Below are positions 15,907-24,129 of a stretch of DNA of 64,000 nt, in pieces. Under the pieces are notes generated by a model. The model had not been told where the DNA came from, searched no databases, and saw nothing but the letters and a program-made list of their open reading frames with translations. The stretch is from Ilyobacter polytropus DSM 2926 (lineage in GTDB: Bacteria; Fusobacteriota; Fusobacteriia; Fusobacteriales; Fusobacteriaceae). The position numbers and the translations under genes are program-made. Where the stretch lies: contig NC_014633.1 in the NCBI RefSeq assembly GCF_000165505.1, positions 310,001 through 374,000 on the forward strand, given 5' to 3'. Position 1 is the stretch's first letter. Every line of letters begins with the position of its first letter.

Positions 15907-17271
15907 ATGGAAAAAATTATGCATGGAGATGTGTCAAAGTTATTTTTAAGGTATCTTATACCTTCAGTTACAGGGACATTGTCCATAGGAATTTTGATTT
16001 TTATAGATACGATTTTTATAGGCAGAGGAATAGGAAGCCTAGGACTCGTGGCACTAAATACAGTTATACCCGCCTATACCTTGTATTCTTCTACTGGGAT
16101 GCTTCTCGGAATAGGTGGAGCTACAGCAGCTTCTGTAGATGCAGGAAGGGGAGATTACGATGGAAGAAATAAAATATTTACTCATTCTGTAATTTTGGCA
16201 CTTGTCCTCGGATGTTTATATATTATTGGTCAGACTGTACTTTTAAAGGAGATCACTTTTTTTCTAGGAGCAAGGGGTGGTGCCATTCCTATGACTGAGG
16301 ATTATCTGGGGATTCTTTCGAAGTTTACTCTTTTTTATCTGCTTCCACACTGTCTAAATGCTTTTATAAGAAATGACGGGAATCCCTCTATTTCTATGAT
16401 GGGAATGGTTTTATGCGGGATAGTAAATATTATTTTAGATTATACTTTTATTTTTCAATTTAACTGGGGAATGAAAGGTGCCGCTCTTGCTACGGGAATA
16501 GCCCAGATGAGTTACACTGCTGTCCTTTTGACTCACTTTATATCAAAGAAGAACTCACTTGTTCTACAAAGTCATAAACTTGAAATTTTGGTTATTCATA
16601 GAATGTTCAAGGTGGGACTTCCTAGTTTCATAAATGAGATGTCTTTCGGTGCAGTAATCTTTGCCTTCAACTATATATTTCTCCGTATAGGTGGCGAAAA
16701 TGCAGTTGCTGCATATAGCATAATCCTAAATATAAATATTCTTCTGTATCTTGTGTTTTTGGGAATATCCCAGGCATCACAGCCATTATTCAGCGTGAAT
16801 TATGGAGGGGGATTACACAGTAGGGTTTGGGAGACCCTAAAATTAAGCACTTTGGTCAGTGGTTTGCTAGGAGCAGTTACTATTCTTGTCACAATTTTAT
16901 ATACAAAGGAAATAATAGGGTTGTTTATAAGAGATGATATGGAACTTATGAAAATTACAGGAGATGGAATGCCTTTGTTCTTTAGTGCATCTATCTTTAT
17001 GGGTCTGAATATAATGATGTCGACTTTTTACCAGTCAATAGAAAGTTCTGCAGTATCTTCTTTTATAACGACTATGAGAAGTTGTGTACTCATGGTGGTC
17101 GGGCTGATTTTTCTTCCAGGAATGGCCGGTATAAAAGGTGTGTGGATGACACCGCTTTTTGCAGAGGGAATAGCTTTTGTAATCTCTTTGTTTTTTTTAA
17201 AGAATTATTTTGATAAAAATAAAGGGAGTTTTCAAAAATCAGTCAATATAACACCTATTTATAACAAATAA
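15907..17271 (+). CDS. MATE-family multidrug/cation exporter
   Basis: A polytopic membrane protein with about 12 hydrophobic helices. Marks include LFLRYLIPSVTGTLSIGILIFIDTIFIGRGIG near the start, with GNPSISM and GAALATGIAQ in the first half and GISQASQPLFSVNYGG opening the second. It exports drugs or metabolites in exchange for Na+ or H+. A longer frame begins at 15832, but GGAGGT at 15895-15900 sits seven bases before the ATG at 15907, which starts MEKIMHGDVSKLF as MATE proteins usually do. Length is then 454 residues. No neighbouring regulator is evident. Confidence 0.9.
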   Translation: MEKIMHGDVSKLFLRYLIPSVTGTLSIGILIFIDTIFIGRGIGSLGLVALNTVIPAYTLYSSTGMLLGIGGATAASVDAGRGDYDGRNKIFTHSVILALVLGCLYIIGQTVLLKEITFFLGARGGAIPMTEDYLGILSKFTLFYLLPHCLNAFIRNDGNPSISMMGMVLCGIVNIILDYTFIFQFNWGMKGAALATGIAQMSYTAVLLTHFISKKNSLVLQSHKLEILVIHRMFKVGLPSFINEMSFGAVIFAFNYIFLRIGGENAVAAYSIILNINILLYLVFLGISQASQPLFSVNYGGGLHSRVWETLKLSTLVSGLLGAVTILVTILYTKEIIGLFIRDDMELMKITGDGMPLFFSASIFMGLNIMMSTFYQSIESSAVSSFITTMRSCVLMVVGLIFLPGMAGIKGVWMTPLFAEGIAFVISLFFLKNYFDKNKGSFQKSVNITPIYNK

Positions 17272-17442
17272 TTTAAATTTTTTTATTTTTCCTTGCTTAA
17301 AATGACAGACTATGGAAAATTTACGTAAATTCTACAAGTGAAGATTAAAAATCTATTTAACGAAAATCTTAACCTTTTCTTTGAAGGAAAATTAATTAAT
17401 CAGAGAATAAAACCATATAGATTAAATATGGGAGGTAATAAG

Positions 17443-17691
17443 ATGGAGTATAGGATTGTGGCTATAAAGATGGAAGAAAGACAAAAAACTGCAGTTAAGG
17501 TGCAGGATATTTTGACTGAGTACGGATGCCTTATAAAGGTGAGACTTGGATTGCACAATGTGGCACCGGATCAGTGTAGCCCTACTGGGCTGATACTTTT
17601 GGAAGTTATAGCCCATGACCCTAAGGCTGGGGAGATGCTCGACTCATTGAACAATATAGAGGGAGTTCAGGCAAAGGAAATTTTGATTTAG
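17443..17691 (+). CDS. Small ACT-like protein of the TM1266/iron-only hydrogenase regulator family
   Basis: An 82-residue protein starting at the ATG eight bases after GGAGG; the longer upstream frame from 17338 has no such signal. The pattern YRIVAIKMEER, YGCLIKVRLGLH, GLILLEV and a final IEGVQAKEILI resembles the small ferredoxin-like (ACT/NikR C-terminal type) proteins annotated as putative iron-only hydrogenase system regulators. Two Cys (CLIKVRLG and DQCSPTG) could bind metal. No hydrogenase genes are adjacent. The family call is moderate and the function unproven. Confidence 0.6.
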   Translation: MEYRIVAIKMEERQKTAVKVQDILTEYGCLIKVRLGLHNVAPDQCSPTGLILLEVIAHDPKAGEMLDSLNNIEGVQAKEILI

Positions 17692-17695
17692 TAAA

Positions 17696-17718
17696 AAGGC
17701 AGCCAGGCTGCCTTTTTT
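17696..17718 (+). terminator. Terminator after the ACT-like gene
   Basis: AAGGCAGCC and GGCTGCCTT form a compact stem with a two-base centre, followed by a T run. It ends just before the ribosome binding site of pcm. Confidence 0.85.
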
Positions 17719-17734
17719 TTGTGAGGTGGAGTAG

Positions 17735-18358
17735 ATGTTTGAATCAGAAAAAAGCAAGATGATAAAAGATCACCTTATAGGCAGAGGAATAAGAGATGCA
17801 AGGGTTCTAAAAGCCATGAGCAGTGTTCCTAGAGAAAAGTTTGTAAGGGAGAGGGATAAGTTGATCTCATATGCAGATACACCTCTTTCCATAGGATGGG
17901 GTCAGACAATATCTCAGCCATACATAGTGGCGTATATGCTAGAAGTTTTAGACATAGAAAAAGAAAACAGGGTTTTAGAGATAGGGACGGGATCGGGATA
18001 TGAAGCTGCTATTTTGTCAAGACTGGCTAAAGAGGTTGTGACTGTAGAGATAGTGGAAGAACTCTATAAAGATGGCAAAAGAAAACTTGAAAATCTGGGG
18101 TATGAAAATATAGAAGTAGTAAGTGGTGACGGGTATAGAGGTTATAAAAAAAAGGCACCTTATGATAGGATAATATTATCAGCAGCTCCGACTGATATTC
18201 CTGAAAATCTTGTTGATCAGCTGGCTGCAAAGGGAAAATTAATAGCTCCTGTAGGGGGGATTTTTCAAGAGCTGATATTACTAGAAAAAGATGAATTTGG
18301 GAAGATATCAAAAAAAAGACTTTTACCTGTTAGATTTGTTCCGATGGTAAGAGAGTGA
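17735..18358 (+). CDS. pcm: Protein-L-isoaspartate O-methyltransferase
   Basis: Pcm methylates isoaspartyl residues in aged proteins to start their repair, using S-adenosylmethionine. The 207-residue length is typical. The family substrate-site segment reads PREKFVRE, LSIGWGQTISQPYIVA. The SAM-binding motif is VLEIGTGSGYEAAIL, followed by VVTVEI and a conserved RIILSAAPTDIPE. GAGGTGGAG precedes the ATG. It follows the ACT-like gene's terminator, so expression from the same message would need read-through. Confidence 0.95.
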   Translation: MFESEKSKMIKDHLIGRGIRDARVLKAMSSVPREKFVRERDKLISYADTPLSIGWGQTISQPYIVAYMLEVLDIEKENRVLEIGTGSGYEAAILSRLAKEVVTVEIVEELYKDGKRKLENLGYENIEVVSGDGYRGYKKKAPYDRIILSAAPTDIPENLVDQLAAKGKLIAPVGGIFQELILLEKDEFGKISKKRLLPVRFVPMVRE

Positions 18359-18362
18359 AGAC

Positions 18363-18391
18363 TTTACTTTATACTATCTCTGGTATATAAT
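18363..18391 (+). promoter_or_regulatory. Sigma-70-type promoter for ugd
   Basis: TTTACT (18363-18368) and TATAAT (18386-18391) are 17 bases apart and lie about 47 bases before the ugd start codon. Confidence 0.6.
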
Positions 18392-18437
18392 TTATGTGAC
18401 GTAAGGAAAAAAATGATAAAAAAGGAGAATTAATATC

Positions 18438-19604
18438 ATGAAAATATGTGTAGCAGGAACTGGATATGTAGGGCTATCAAATGCAATACTTCTAGCCCAG
18501 CATAATGAGGTAGTTGCCTTAGATGTCATACAGGAAAAGGTAGACATGATAAACCAAAGAAAATCACCTATCGCAGATGTCGAAATAGAGGATTTTTTGG
18601 AAAATAAAGATCTGAATCTGACTGCCACCACTGATGCCTATAAAGCTTACGAAGGTGCAGAATATGTAATAGTTTCAACTCCTACAAATTACGATCCGGA
18701 TAAGCATTACTTTAACACCAGGACAGTAGAGGCTGTTATAGCAAATGTATTGTCTATTAATCCAGAATCAACAATTGTTGTAAAATCAACTGTCCCTGTT
18801 GGATATACTAAAAAAGTAAGAGAGATGTTTGATACAGACAACATTATTTTTTCTCCAGAATTTTTGAGAGAGGGAAAAGCTCTTTATGACAATCTTTATC
18901 CATCTAGAATTGTAGTGGGAGAAAAATCTGAAAGAGCAAAAAAATTCGCAGAACTGCTAGCTCAGGGAGCAATCAAAGAAAACATAGATATTTTGTTTAC
19001 TGATTCTACAGAGGCAGAAGCAATAAAGCTATTTTCCAATACTTATTTAGCACTTAGAGTTGCTTATTTTAATGAATTAGATACCTATGCAGAAATTAGG
19101 GGATTAAATTCAAAAGAGATAATAGAAGGCGTAGGTCTAGACCCTAGAATAGGATCTCACTATAACAACCCATCATTTGGTTACGGAGGATACTGTCTTC
19201 CAAAAGATACAAAGCAACTTAGAGCAAATTATGAAGATGTTCCTAATAATATAATAGGTGCTATAGTAGATGCCAATACCACTAGAAAAGATCATGTAGC
19301 AGATATGATAATCTCAAAAAATCCTAAAATAGTGGGGGTATACAGATTGACTATGAAAACTGATTCAGACAACTTCAGAGCTTCTGCTATTCAGGGAATA
19401 ATGAAGAGAATAAAGGCAAAGGGAATAGAAGTTGTAATTTTCGAGCCGGCTTTAGAGGAAGAGAGCTTCTTTAATTCAAAAGTGATAAGAGACTTAGAAG
19501 AGTTTAAATCTATTTCAGATATTATAGTAACAAACAGGCTTTCAGATGATCTGCAAGATGTAGAGGAAAAAATATATACACGTGACCTTTATAAGAGAGA
19601 CTAA
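18438..19604 (+). CDS. ugd: UDP-glucose 6-dehydrogenase (short E. coli-type Ugd)
   Basis: Ugd oxidises UDP-glucose twice to UDP-glucuronate, a precursor for capsule or envelope polysaccharide. At 388 residues it matches the short E. coli-type enzyme. The NAD site is [14 protein letters not shown]. Other marks are [34 protein letters not shown] and the catalytic Cys in [21 protein letters not shown] precedes the ATG. No other polysaccharide gene adjoins, and it is bounded by its own promoter and terminator, so it is a stand-alone unit. Confidence 0.95.
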   Translation: MKICVAGTGYVGLSNAILLAQHNEVVALDVIQEKVDMINQRKSPIADVEIEDFLENKDLNLTATTDAYKAYEGAEYVIVSTPTNYDPDKHYFNTRTVEAVIANVLSINPESTIVVKSTVPVGYTKKVREMFDTDNIIFSPEFLREGKALYDNLYPSRIVVGEKSERAKKFAELLAQGAIKENIDILFTDSTEAEAIKLFSNTYLALRVAYFNELDTYAEIRGLNSKEIIEGVGLDPRIGSHYNNPSFGYGGYCLPKDTKQLRANYEDVPNNIIGAIVDANTTRKDHVADMIISKNPKIVGVYRLTMKTDSDNFRASAIQGIMKRIKAKGIEVVIFEPALEEESFFNSKVIRDLEEFKSISDIIVTNRLSDDLQDVEEKIYTRDLYKRD

Positions 19605-19611
19605 ATAATTT

Positions 19612-19640
19612 GGACCCCTATTCTATAGGGGTCCTTTACT
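19612..19640 (+). terminator. Terminator after ugd
   Basis: GGACCCCTA (19612-19620) and TAGGGGTCC (19626-19634) form a 9-base stem with a 5-base loop, followed by TTTACTTTTTC. Confidence 0.88.
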
Positions 19641-19732
19641 TTTTCATTTATCTGAGATATAATTTATTGTTTGGTATTTATATGATTTTTTTTAAAAATG
19701 AAATTAAAATTCAGATAAAGGGGCGAGTCGGT

Positions 19733-20203
19733 ATGATAGATAAAAAAGTTTTAGATAGAATATTTGAAATTCTTCCCAAGACTTCGCTTTTCGGAGGTAT
19801 CTCAGAGGAGGAGATAGAGTATTTTGCCATGTTAATGGAAGAGGTTAGATATAAAGAGGGAGACGTCATTTTTAGTGAGGGAGAACCCCCTGGAGACTCT
19901 TACCTTATTTTAGATGGCAAGGTGGATTTTTTAATGCTTGGAGAGAAATTGGGAACGGTAAAAGATGGGAAACTTTTTGGTGTAGTGGCTCCTCTTGGAA
20001 TACAAAAGCAGCTTTCGACGGCTATAGCTAAAACAGATATAACACTTGCGGTGATACCTAAAATGGCACTTCTTAAGATATCCGAAGAAAGACAGGAACT
20101 TTTTGGAAAAATAATGTTTAACATAGCACGAGATCTTGCAAGAAACCTAATTCTTGTAAAAAAGATCCTTATGGAACATATGGAATGGTGTAAAATAGAC
20201 TAA
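19733..20203 (+). CDS. Cyclic-nucleotide-binding-domain protein (CRP-like fold, no HTH)
   Basis: The 156-residue protein has a single cNMP-binding beta-roll: residues about 18-110, with GGISEEEIEYF, YKEGDVIFSEGEPPGDSYLILDGKV and TAIAKTDITLAVIP. A short helical tail follows. It lacks the C-terminal helix-turn-helix of CRP/FNR regulators, and the phosphate-binding cassette does not show the usual RTA motif, so cAMP binding is doubtful. The ATG at 19733 follows GGGGCGAG; the longer frame from 19610 runs through the ugd terminator and is rejected. Partner and ligand are unknown. Confidence 0.75.
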   Translation: MIDKKVLDRIFEILPKTSLFGGISEEEIEYFAMLMEEVRYKEGDVIFSEGEPPGDSYLILDGKVDFLMLGEKLGTVKDGKLFGVVAPLGIQKQLSTAIAKTDITLAVIPKMALLKISEERQELFGKIMFNIARDLARNLILVKKILMEHMEWCKID

Positions 20204-20220
20204 TTTTTTGAGATTTGTAA

Positions 20221-20257
20221 AGACTTTTGTGTAATCAATAGCAAAAGTCTTTTTTTA
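20221..20257 (+). terminator. Terminator after the cNMP-binding gene
   Basis: AGACTTTTG (20221-20229) pairs with CAAAAGTCT (20242-20250) and is followed by a run of T. Confidence 0.85.
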
Positions 20258-20369
20258 TTGTGAAAAATTAAATTTTATAGGAGGAATACTTGGATTAAGT
20301 TTGTAGATACTTAAAAAGATTTAAGTAATTAAAATATGCTATAAAGAAATTATTTTTGGGGTGGTTGTC

Positions 20370-20867
20370 ATGAAAAAGGGTTTTACTCTAATAGAACTAG
20401 TAGTAGTGGTAGCATTGATATTAATCTTATCAGCGACTATTATGGTGAAAGTAAGTAAAGTTATAAAAAATTCAAGAGATGCAAAAGCTTATTTTATAAC
20501 TGGAGAATATCGGACTGTGTATAAGATAGCTGCTGTTGAAAGCGAAGACGGGGGAAATGATATAGATTTTAATGATCTTGTAGAACGAGTTGACAGTCAT
20601 GCAGCCAATGAACTATATTCAAGCAGAATTTCAGATTCTAAGGGTGCCTATGCAAGCGGTAGTGTCGAAGATGGAGGTATAGGGGGATTCCTTGAGGTAG
20701 GTACCAACACCGGAGGCATTACTGTTGAAGGAAGTACGATGCCTCTGATTCTACTTATTATAGAAAAAGGAGTGGGAGTTTCAATAGCGGATAACTCTAC
20801 TTACTATTTTGATGATGGGGAGAATGGTAAGGATACAAGAGGAGAAGAGTGGGACGGAATAGAGTAA
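20370..20867 (+). CDS. Lone type IV pilin/pseudopilin-like protein
   Basis: The N-terminus MKKGFTLIELVVVVALILIL is a textbook class III signal: short basic leader, cleavage between Gly4 and Phe5, and Glu at mature position 5. A hydrophobic helix of about 20 residues then gives way to a hydrophilic, acidic, Gly-rich C-terminus ending in DGENGKDTRGEEWDGIE. The ATG at 20370 is preferred over the in-frame GTG at 20361, because that GTG overlaps the GGGGTGG ribosome site. No prepilin peptidase, assembly ATPase or secretin gene is in view, so assembly machinery must be elsewhere. It could be a minor pilin or a secretion pseudopilin. Confidence 0.8.
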   Translation: MKKGFTLIELVVVVALILILSATIMVKVSKVIKNSRDAKAYFITGEYRTVYKIAAVESEDGGNDIDFNDLVERVDSHAANELYSSRISDSKGAYASGSVEDGGIGGFLEVGTNTGGITVEGSTMPLILLIIEKGVGVSIADNSTYYFDDGENGKDTRGEEWDGIE

Positions 20868-20889
20868 GACTATACATATAATTTTTTTG

Positions 20890-20935
20890 AAAAAGGGAGC
20901 AATAGCTAGAAATAGCTTCTACTCCCTTTTATACA
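20890..20935. terminator. Two-stem terminator after the pilin-like gene
   Basis: AAAAGGGAG (20891-20899) pairs with CTCCCTTTT (20922-20930). Inside is a second stem, AGCTA and TAGCT, closed by a GAAA loop. Confidence 0.75.
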
Positions 20936-21003
20936 TTAGGTTCTCAATTTTAAAGTTGATAGTTTATATGAAAACAGAAACTGATTCTTTAATGCCCATT
21001 TTA

Positions 21004-24000
21004 CTACAAGTCAAGAAATAAAAAATGACATTCTATCTCATAAAGTTTTTCTAAATCATCTTTTTTTAATAGATTTCTTATGGAATTTTCATATATACTC
21101 ATCTGTTTCTCGTCTTTTTCTCCGGTTTTATAGTCCACGATAACTATTTTTCCTGGATTTTTATCCTTTGCTTCTTTTATCATAAGACGGTCTATTCTTC
21201 GCACAGAATTGTTTTCATCTAAGATTTTAAATTCCCTATGAATATGATCCCAATCTTTGCTGAATATCCAGCTATTGTCACGAAAGAATTTTTTTATCCC
21301 TGTTCCTTCAAAAATATTTGCCATCATTCTTTCGCCAAGCATATTTCCATATTTTGCCAGAGTGATTTTTTGGGATTTTTGAAGTTCTTCTGGAGTAAGG
21401 TATTTTATGTTTTCAAGAAAGTAGTGTACTGCACTTCCGGATTTTCGTTTAAATTCCTGGTCCAAACTCATATTATAAGAAAAGTTTTTCTTTTTCACAC
21501 TATTTTCCATTAGAATATCTGTATCTACAATGTAATTGTCAAGTTCCTGGTTAAAGGAAATTTTTTTATCTTGAGAAAAAACTGTTTCTATTGGGGACTC
21601 TCTGAAAAATCCGATACTTTTCATATCTAGGTTTTCGTTGTCCTCAGATCCCATGGCATTTTTCAGACCATTCAGAATCTTATTTTCCTTCTCGATAAGT
21701 TTTTTCCTCTCTATTCCAGCATCAATAAAAGTTATAAGATTCTTCTTTGGCCTGGTCATTGCAACATAGAGGTTGTTTATTTCCTCCATTTCGTCTTTCA
21801 CATTGTTTTCTTCTACAAAGTCCATGTTCAGGAAATTGAGTATAGATTTATATGAGGCATTAGTAAGAAGATAATCTTTTGTATTTTCATAAGTGTCGTC
21901 CATTTTTAGATAAAATTTTAGACCTGTGTCTGGAAATTTTCTAGTTGAAAGAGGATGGTAAAAAAATTCAGTCTCAAACTCAAGACCCTTTGATTTATGT
22001 ATGCTCATTATATTTACTGCATTTATTTCTTCTACAGCTACTTGTTTTAATTTATCTCCATCGGGATTTTCTTCAGCATAGGCGAGAAAATCCTCTATAC
22101 TCCTATATTCTTTGAGTATTTCATAAAATCTGAGAAGATTTTTCACATCAGAGTTTGTAGGGAATATCTCCAATATACCCAGATCCTTTATCAGGGAGAG
22201 AGCCAGGTTGTCTAGACGTCCCTTTTGATCTTTTGTATTGATTTGGAAAACCCCAAGGAATTTTTTTCTAAATCCCTTTATTAAACCAAGTTGAAGTTTG
22301 CAGATATCAGTCTTATCTCTGATGCCGTCTAAATATTCATTTATCTCTATACGTTTTACAATGAGTTCTTTCAACTCTGAGTCATCTATATTTATAATGT
22401 CACTCCTCATAAATTCTAATAAATATATATATTCGTTGTAGGCAAGGTATTTTAAAAGAGAGAATATTCCTTTCACAGCTCTGTGCTCTAGCAGAGTGCC
22501 ACTAGAGTTTATTATAAAGGGTATATGATTTTCAGCTAGTTTTTCTGATATAGCTATGAGATCCTTATTTCTTCTGGCAATAATTCCAACTTTATTGTAA
22601 TTATTGACATTTTGCTGTAAAATCTCAATCATGGCGTCAAAAGAGCTTTTATCATCGTCCTTACAGTTTATAACTGTCTGCACAAAGCCATTGTCCTTGG
22701 ACTGCAAATAATCTACATTTTCATAATTCCAAATCTTGTTTTCTTCGTCATACTGGTCTCTCAAAGAGGAGAAGAACTTATTTACAAAGTTGATTATTGT
22801 TTTTTCACTTCTATAGGATTTCTCCAAAGTTTCACTGGTACCGTTTATTATATTAGGAAGTTTATCAAAGAGATCTTTTTCTCCTCCACGCCATCCATAA
22901 ATACTCTGTTTTTCATCTCCTACACAGATAACCTTATTAGCTCTCTCTGTTATTGATCTAAGAATTTTCCACTGAAGTATGCTGGTATCTTGAAATTCAT
23001 CAATAAAAATGGTCTTAATTTCCCCTTCAGTTAGCTGATAAAAATAATCGGTTACCTTGTTATTTTCCACAAGAGAGAGTCTAGGGTCACTAAAATATTT
23101 AAAGGTAAAGGTAGATATATCTGTATGGGTAAACTTTTTTTCTCTAAACTTCATCTCATCGTATACTGAAAATATAAACTCTACAAAATCAAAGAGATTT
23201 TTTTCATAGGGGATAACCTTACTGTTAAAAATAAATCTGGAGAGCTCTATTTTAAAGAGAGAATAGGCTTCTATAATTCTTTCAACATGTTTTTCGGTGC
23301 CTTTTATCTTGGCTGTAGGATTAATAAAAGATTTTACCCAGAAGGTGTCCTCCTTTAGAAATAATTTAAAGTTTTCAGTTATAAATTTTAATTTTTCCGA
23401 CTGGGTGTTTTTTGACAGATACCCTTTAAAAGCTTTTTTAAATCCATCTATTAGAACTTTAGACGGACTTTTTATCTTACCAGCCTCTTCAATATCAGTT
23501 TTCATATTGTCAAGTAAGTCTACGAGGTTGCAGATGTCGTAGGCTTTTCTATCTTTTTTCTTGAAAAGCAGAAATTTCCATCGTTCGTTGAGTATGTTTT
23601 TTATAAGCTTTAGATAAGCTTCTATATCTTTTTCAGCGTTTTCATAGAGAAAGTCCTTGAAGCTTTCGAAATAGGTCTTTTTTTCTAATAGTTTTTCTAG
23701 GATTTTCAAATGAAAGTCTTTGTTTCTGTCATCGTCTATTATCTCATAAGAATATATACCAAGGCTTGGAGCGATGGACTTTTTGAAGATTATATTTGTG
23801 AAGCTGTCAATTGTATGGATTTTTAATCTGTCTTTATTTTTCATAATCTCAGAATAGACATCGACAAGTTTCTCAGTATCTACAACAAGATCCGGGTAAA
23901 GTTTTTTTATATTTTCTACTATTTCTTGTGCATCTTCTCCATCTGTTGTTATTTCTTTTAGAAAGGATAATATTCGCTCTCTTATCTCACCTGTGGCTTT

Positions 24001-24129
24001 TCTGGTAAAAGTCAGTACCATAATCTCTTGAAAATTTTCTCCTAGCAGAAGACTGGCTATATATTCTAATGAAAGACGGTAAGTTTTTCCTGTTCCTGCA
24101 CTTGCCTTTAAGATTTTTCTATTTTTCAT
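21004..24129 (-). CDS. addA: AddA-like helicase-nuclease subunit
   Basis: A 1041-residue UvrD/RecB-type helicase with a C-terminal nuclease domain. It processes double-strand DNA ends for recombination with the AddB-like partner. Walker A ASAGTGKT is near residues 9-16, helicase motif II is FIDEFQDTS (about 376), and GDEKQSIYGWRGGE follows near 403. MSIHKSKGLEFE (motif V) and VAMTRPKKNL (motif VI) come later. The PD-(D/E)XK nuclease near the end reads RRIDRLMI and IVIVDYKTGEKDEKQM. It overlaps addB by 11 bases on the minus strand, in the usual addB-addA order. Confidence 0.92.
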   Translation of the reverse strand: MKNRKILKASAGTGKTYRLSLEYIASLLLGENFQEIMVLTFTRKATGEIRERILSFLKEITTDGEDAQEIVENIKKLYPDLVVDTEKLVDVYSEIMKNKDRLKIHTIDSFTNIIFKKSIAPSLGIYSYEIIDDDRNKDFHLKILEKLLEKKTYFESFKDFLYENAEKDIEAYLKLIKNILNERWKFLLFKKKDRKAYDICNLVDLLDNMKTDIEEAGKIKSPSKVLIDGFKKAFKGYLSKNTQSEKLKFITENFKLFLKEDTFWVKSFINPTAKIKGTEKHVERIIEAYSLFKIELSRFIFNSKVIPYEKNLFDFVEFIFSVYDEMKFREKKFTHTDISTFTFKYFSDPRLSLVENNKVTDYFYQLTEGEIKTIFIDEFQDTSILQWKILRSITERANKVICVGDEKQSIYGWRGGEKDLFDKLPNIINGTSETLEKSYRSEKTIINFVNKFFSSLRDQYDEENKIWNYENVDYLQSKDNGFVQTVINCKDDDKSSFDAMIEILQQNVNNYNKVGIIARRNKDLIAISEKLAENHIPFIINSSGTLLEHRAVKGIFSLLKYLAYNEYIYLLEFMRSDIINIDDSELKELIVKRIEINEYLDGIRDKTDICKLQLGLIKGFRKKFLGVFQINTKDQKGRLDNLALSLIKDLGILEIFPTNSDVKNLLRFYEILKEYRSIEDFLAYAEENPDGDKLKQVAVEEINAVNIMSIHKSKGLEFETEFFYHPLSTRKFPDTGLKFYLKMDDTYENTKDYLLTNASYKSILNFLNMDFVEENNVKDEMEEINNLYVAMTRPKKNLITFIDAGIERKKLIEKENKILNGLKNAMGSEDNENLDMKSIGFFRESPIETVFSQDKKISFNQELDNYIVDTDILMENSVKKKNFSYNMSLDQEFKRKSGSAVHYFLENIKYLTPEELQKSQKITLAKYGNMLGERMMANIFEGTGIKKFFRDNSWIFSKDWDHIHREFKILDENNSVRRIDRLMIKEAKDKNPGKIVIVDYKTGEKDEKQMSIYENSIRNLLKKDDLEKLYEIECHFLFLDL

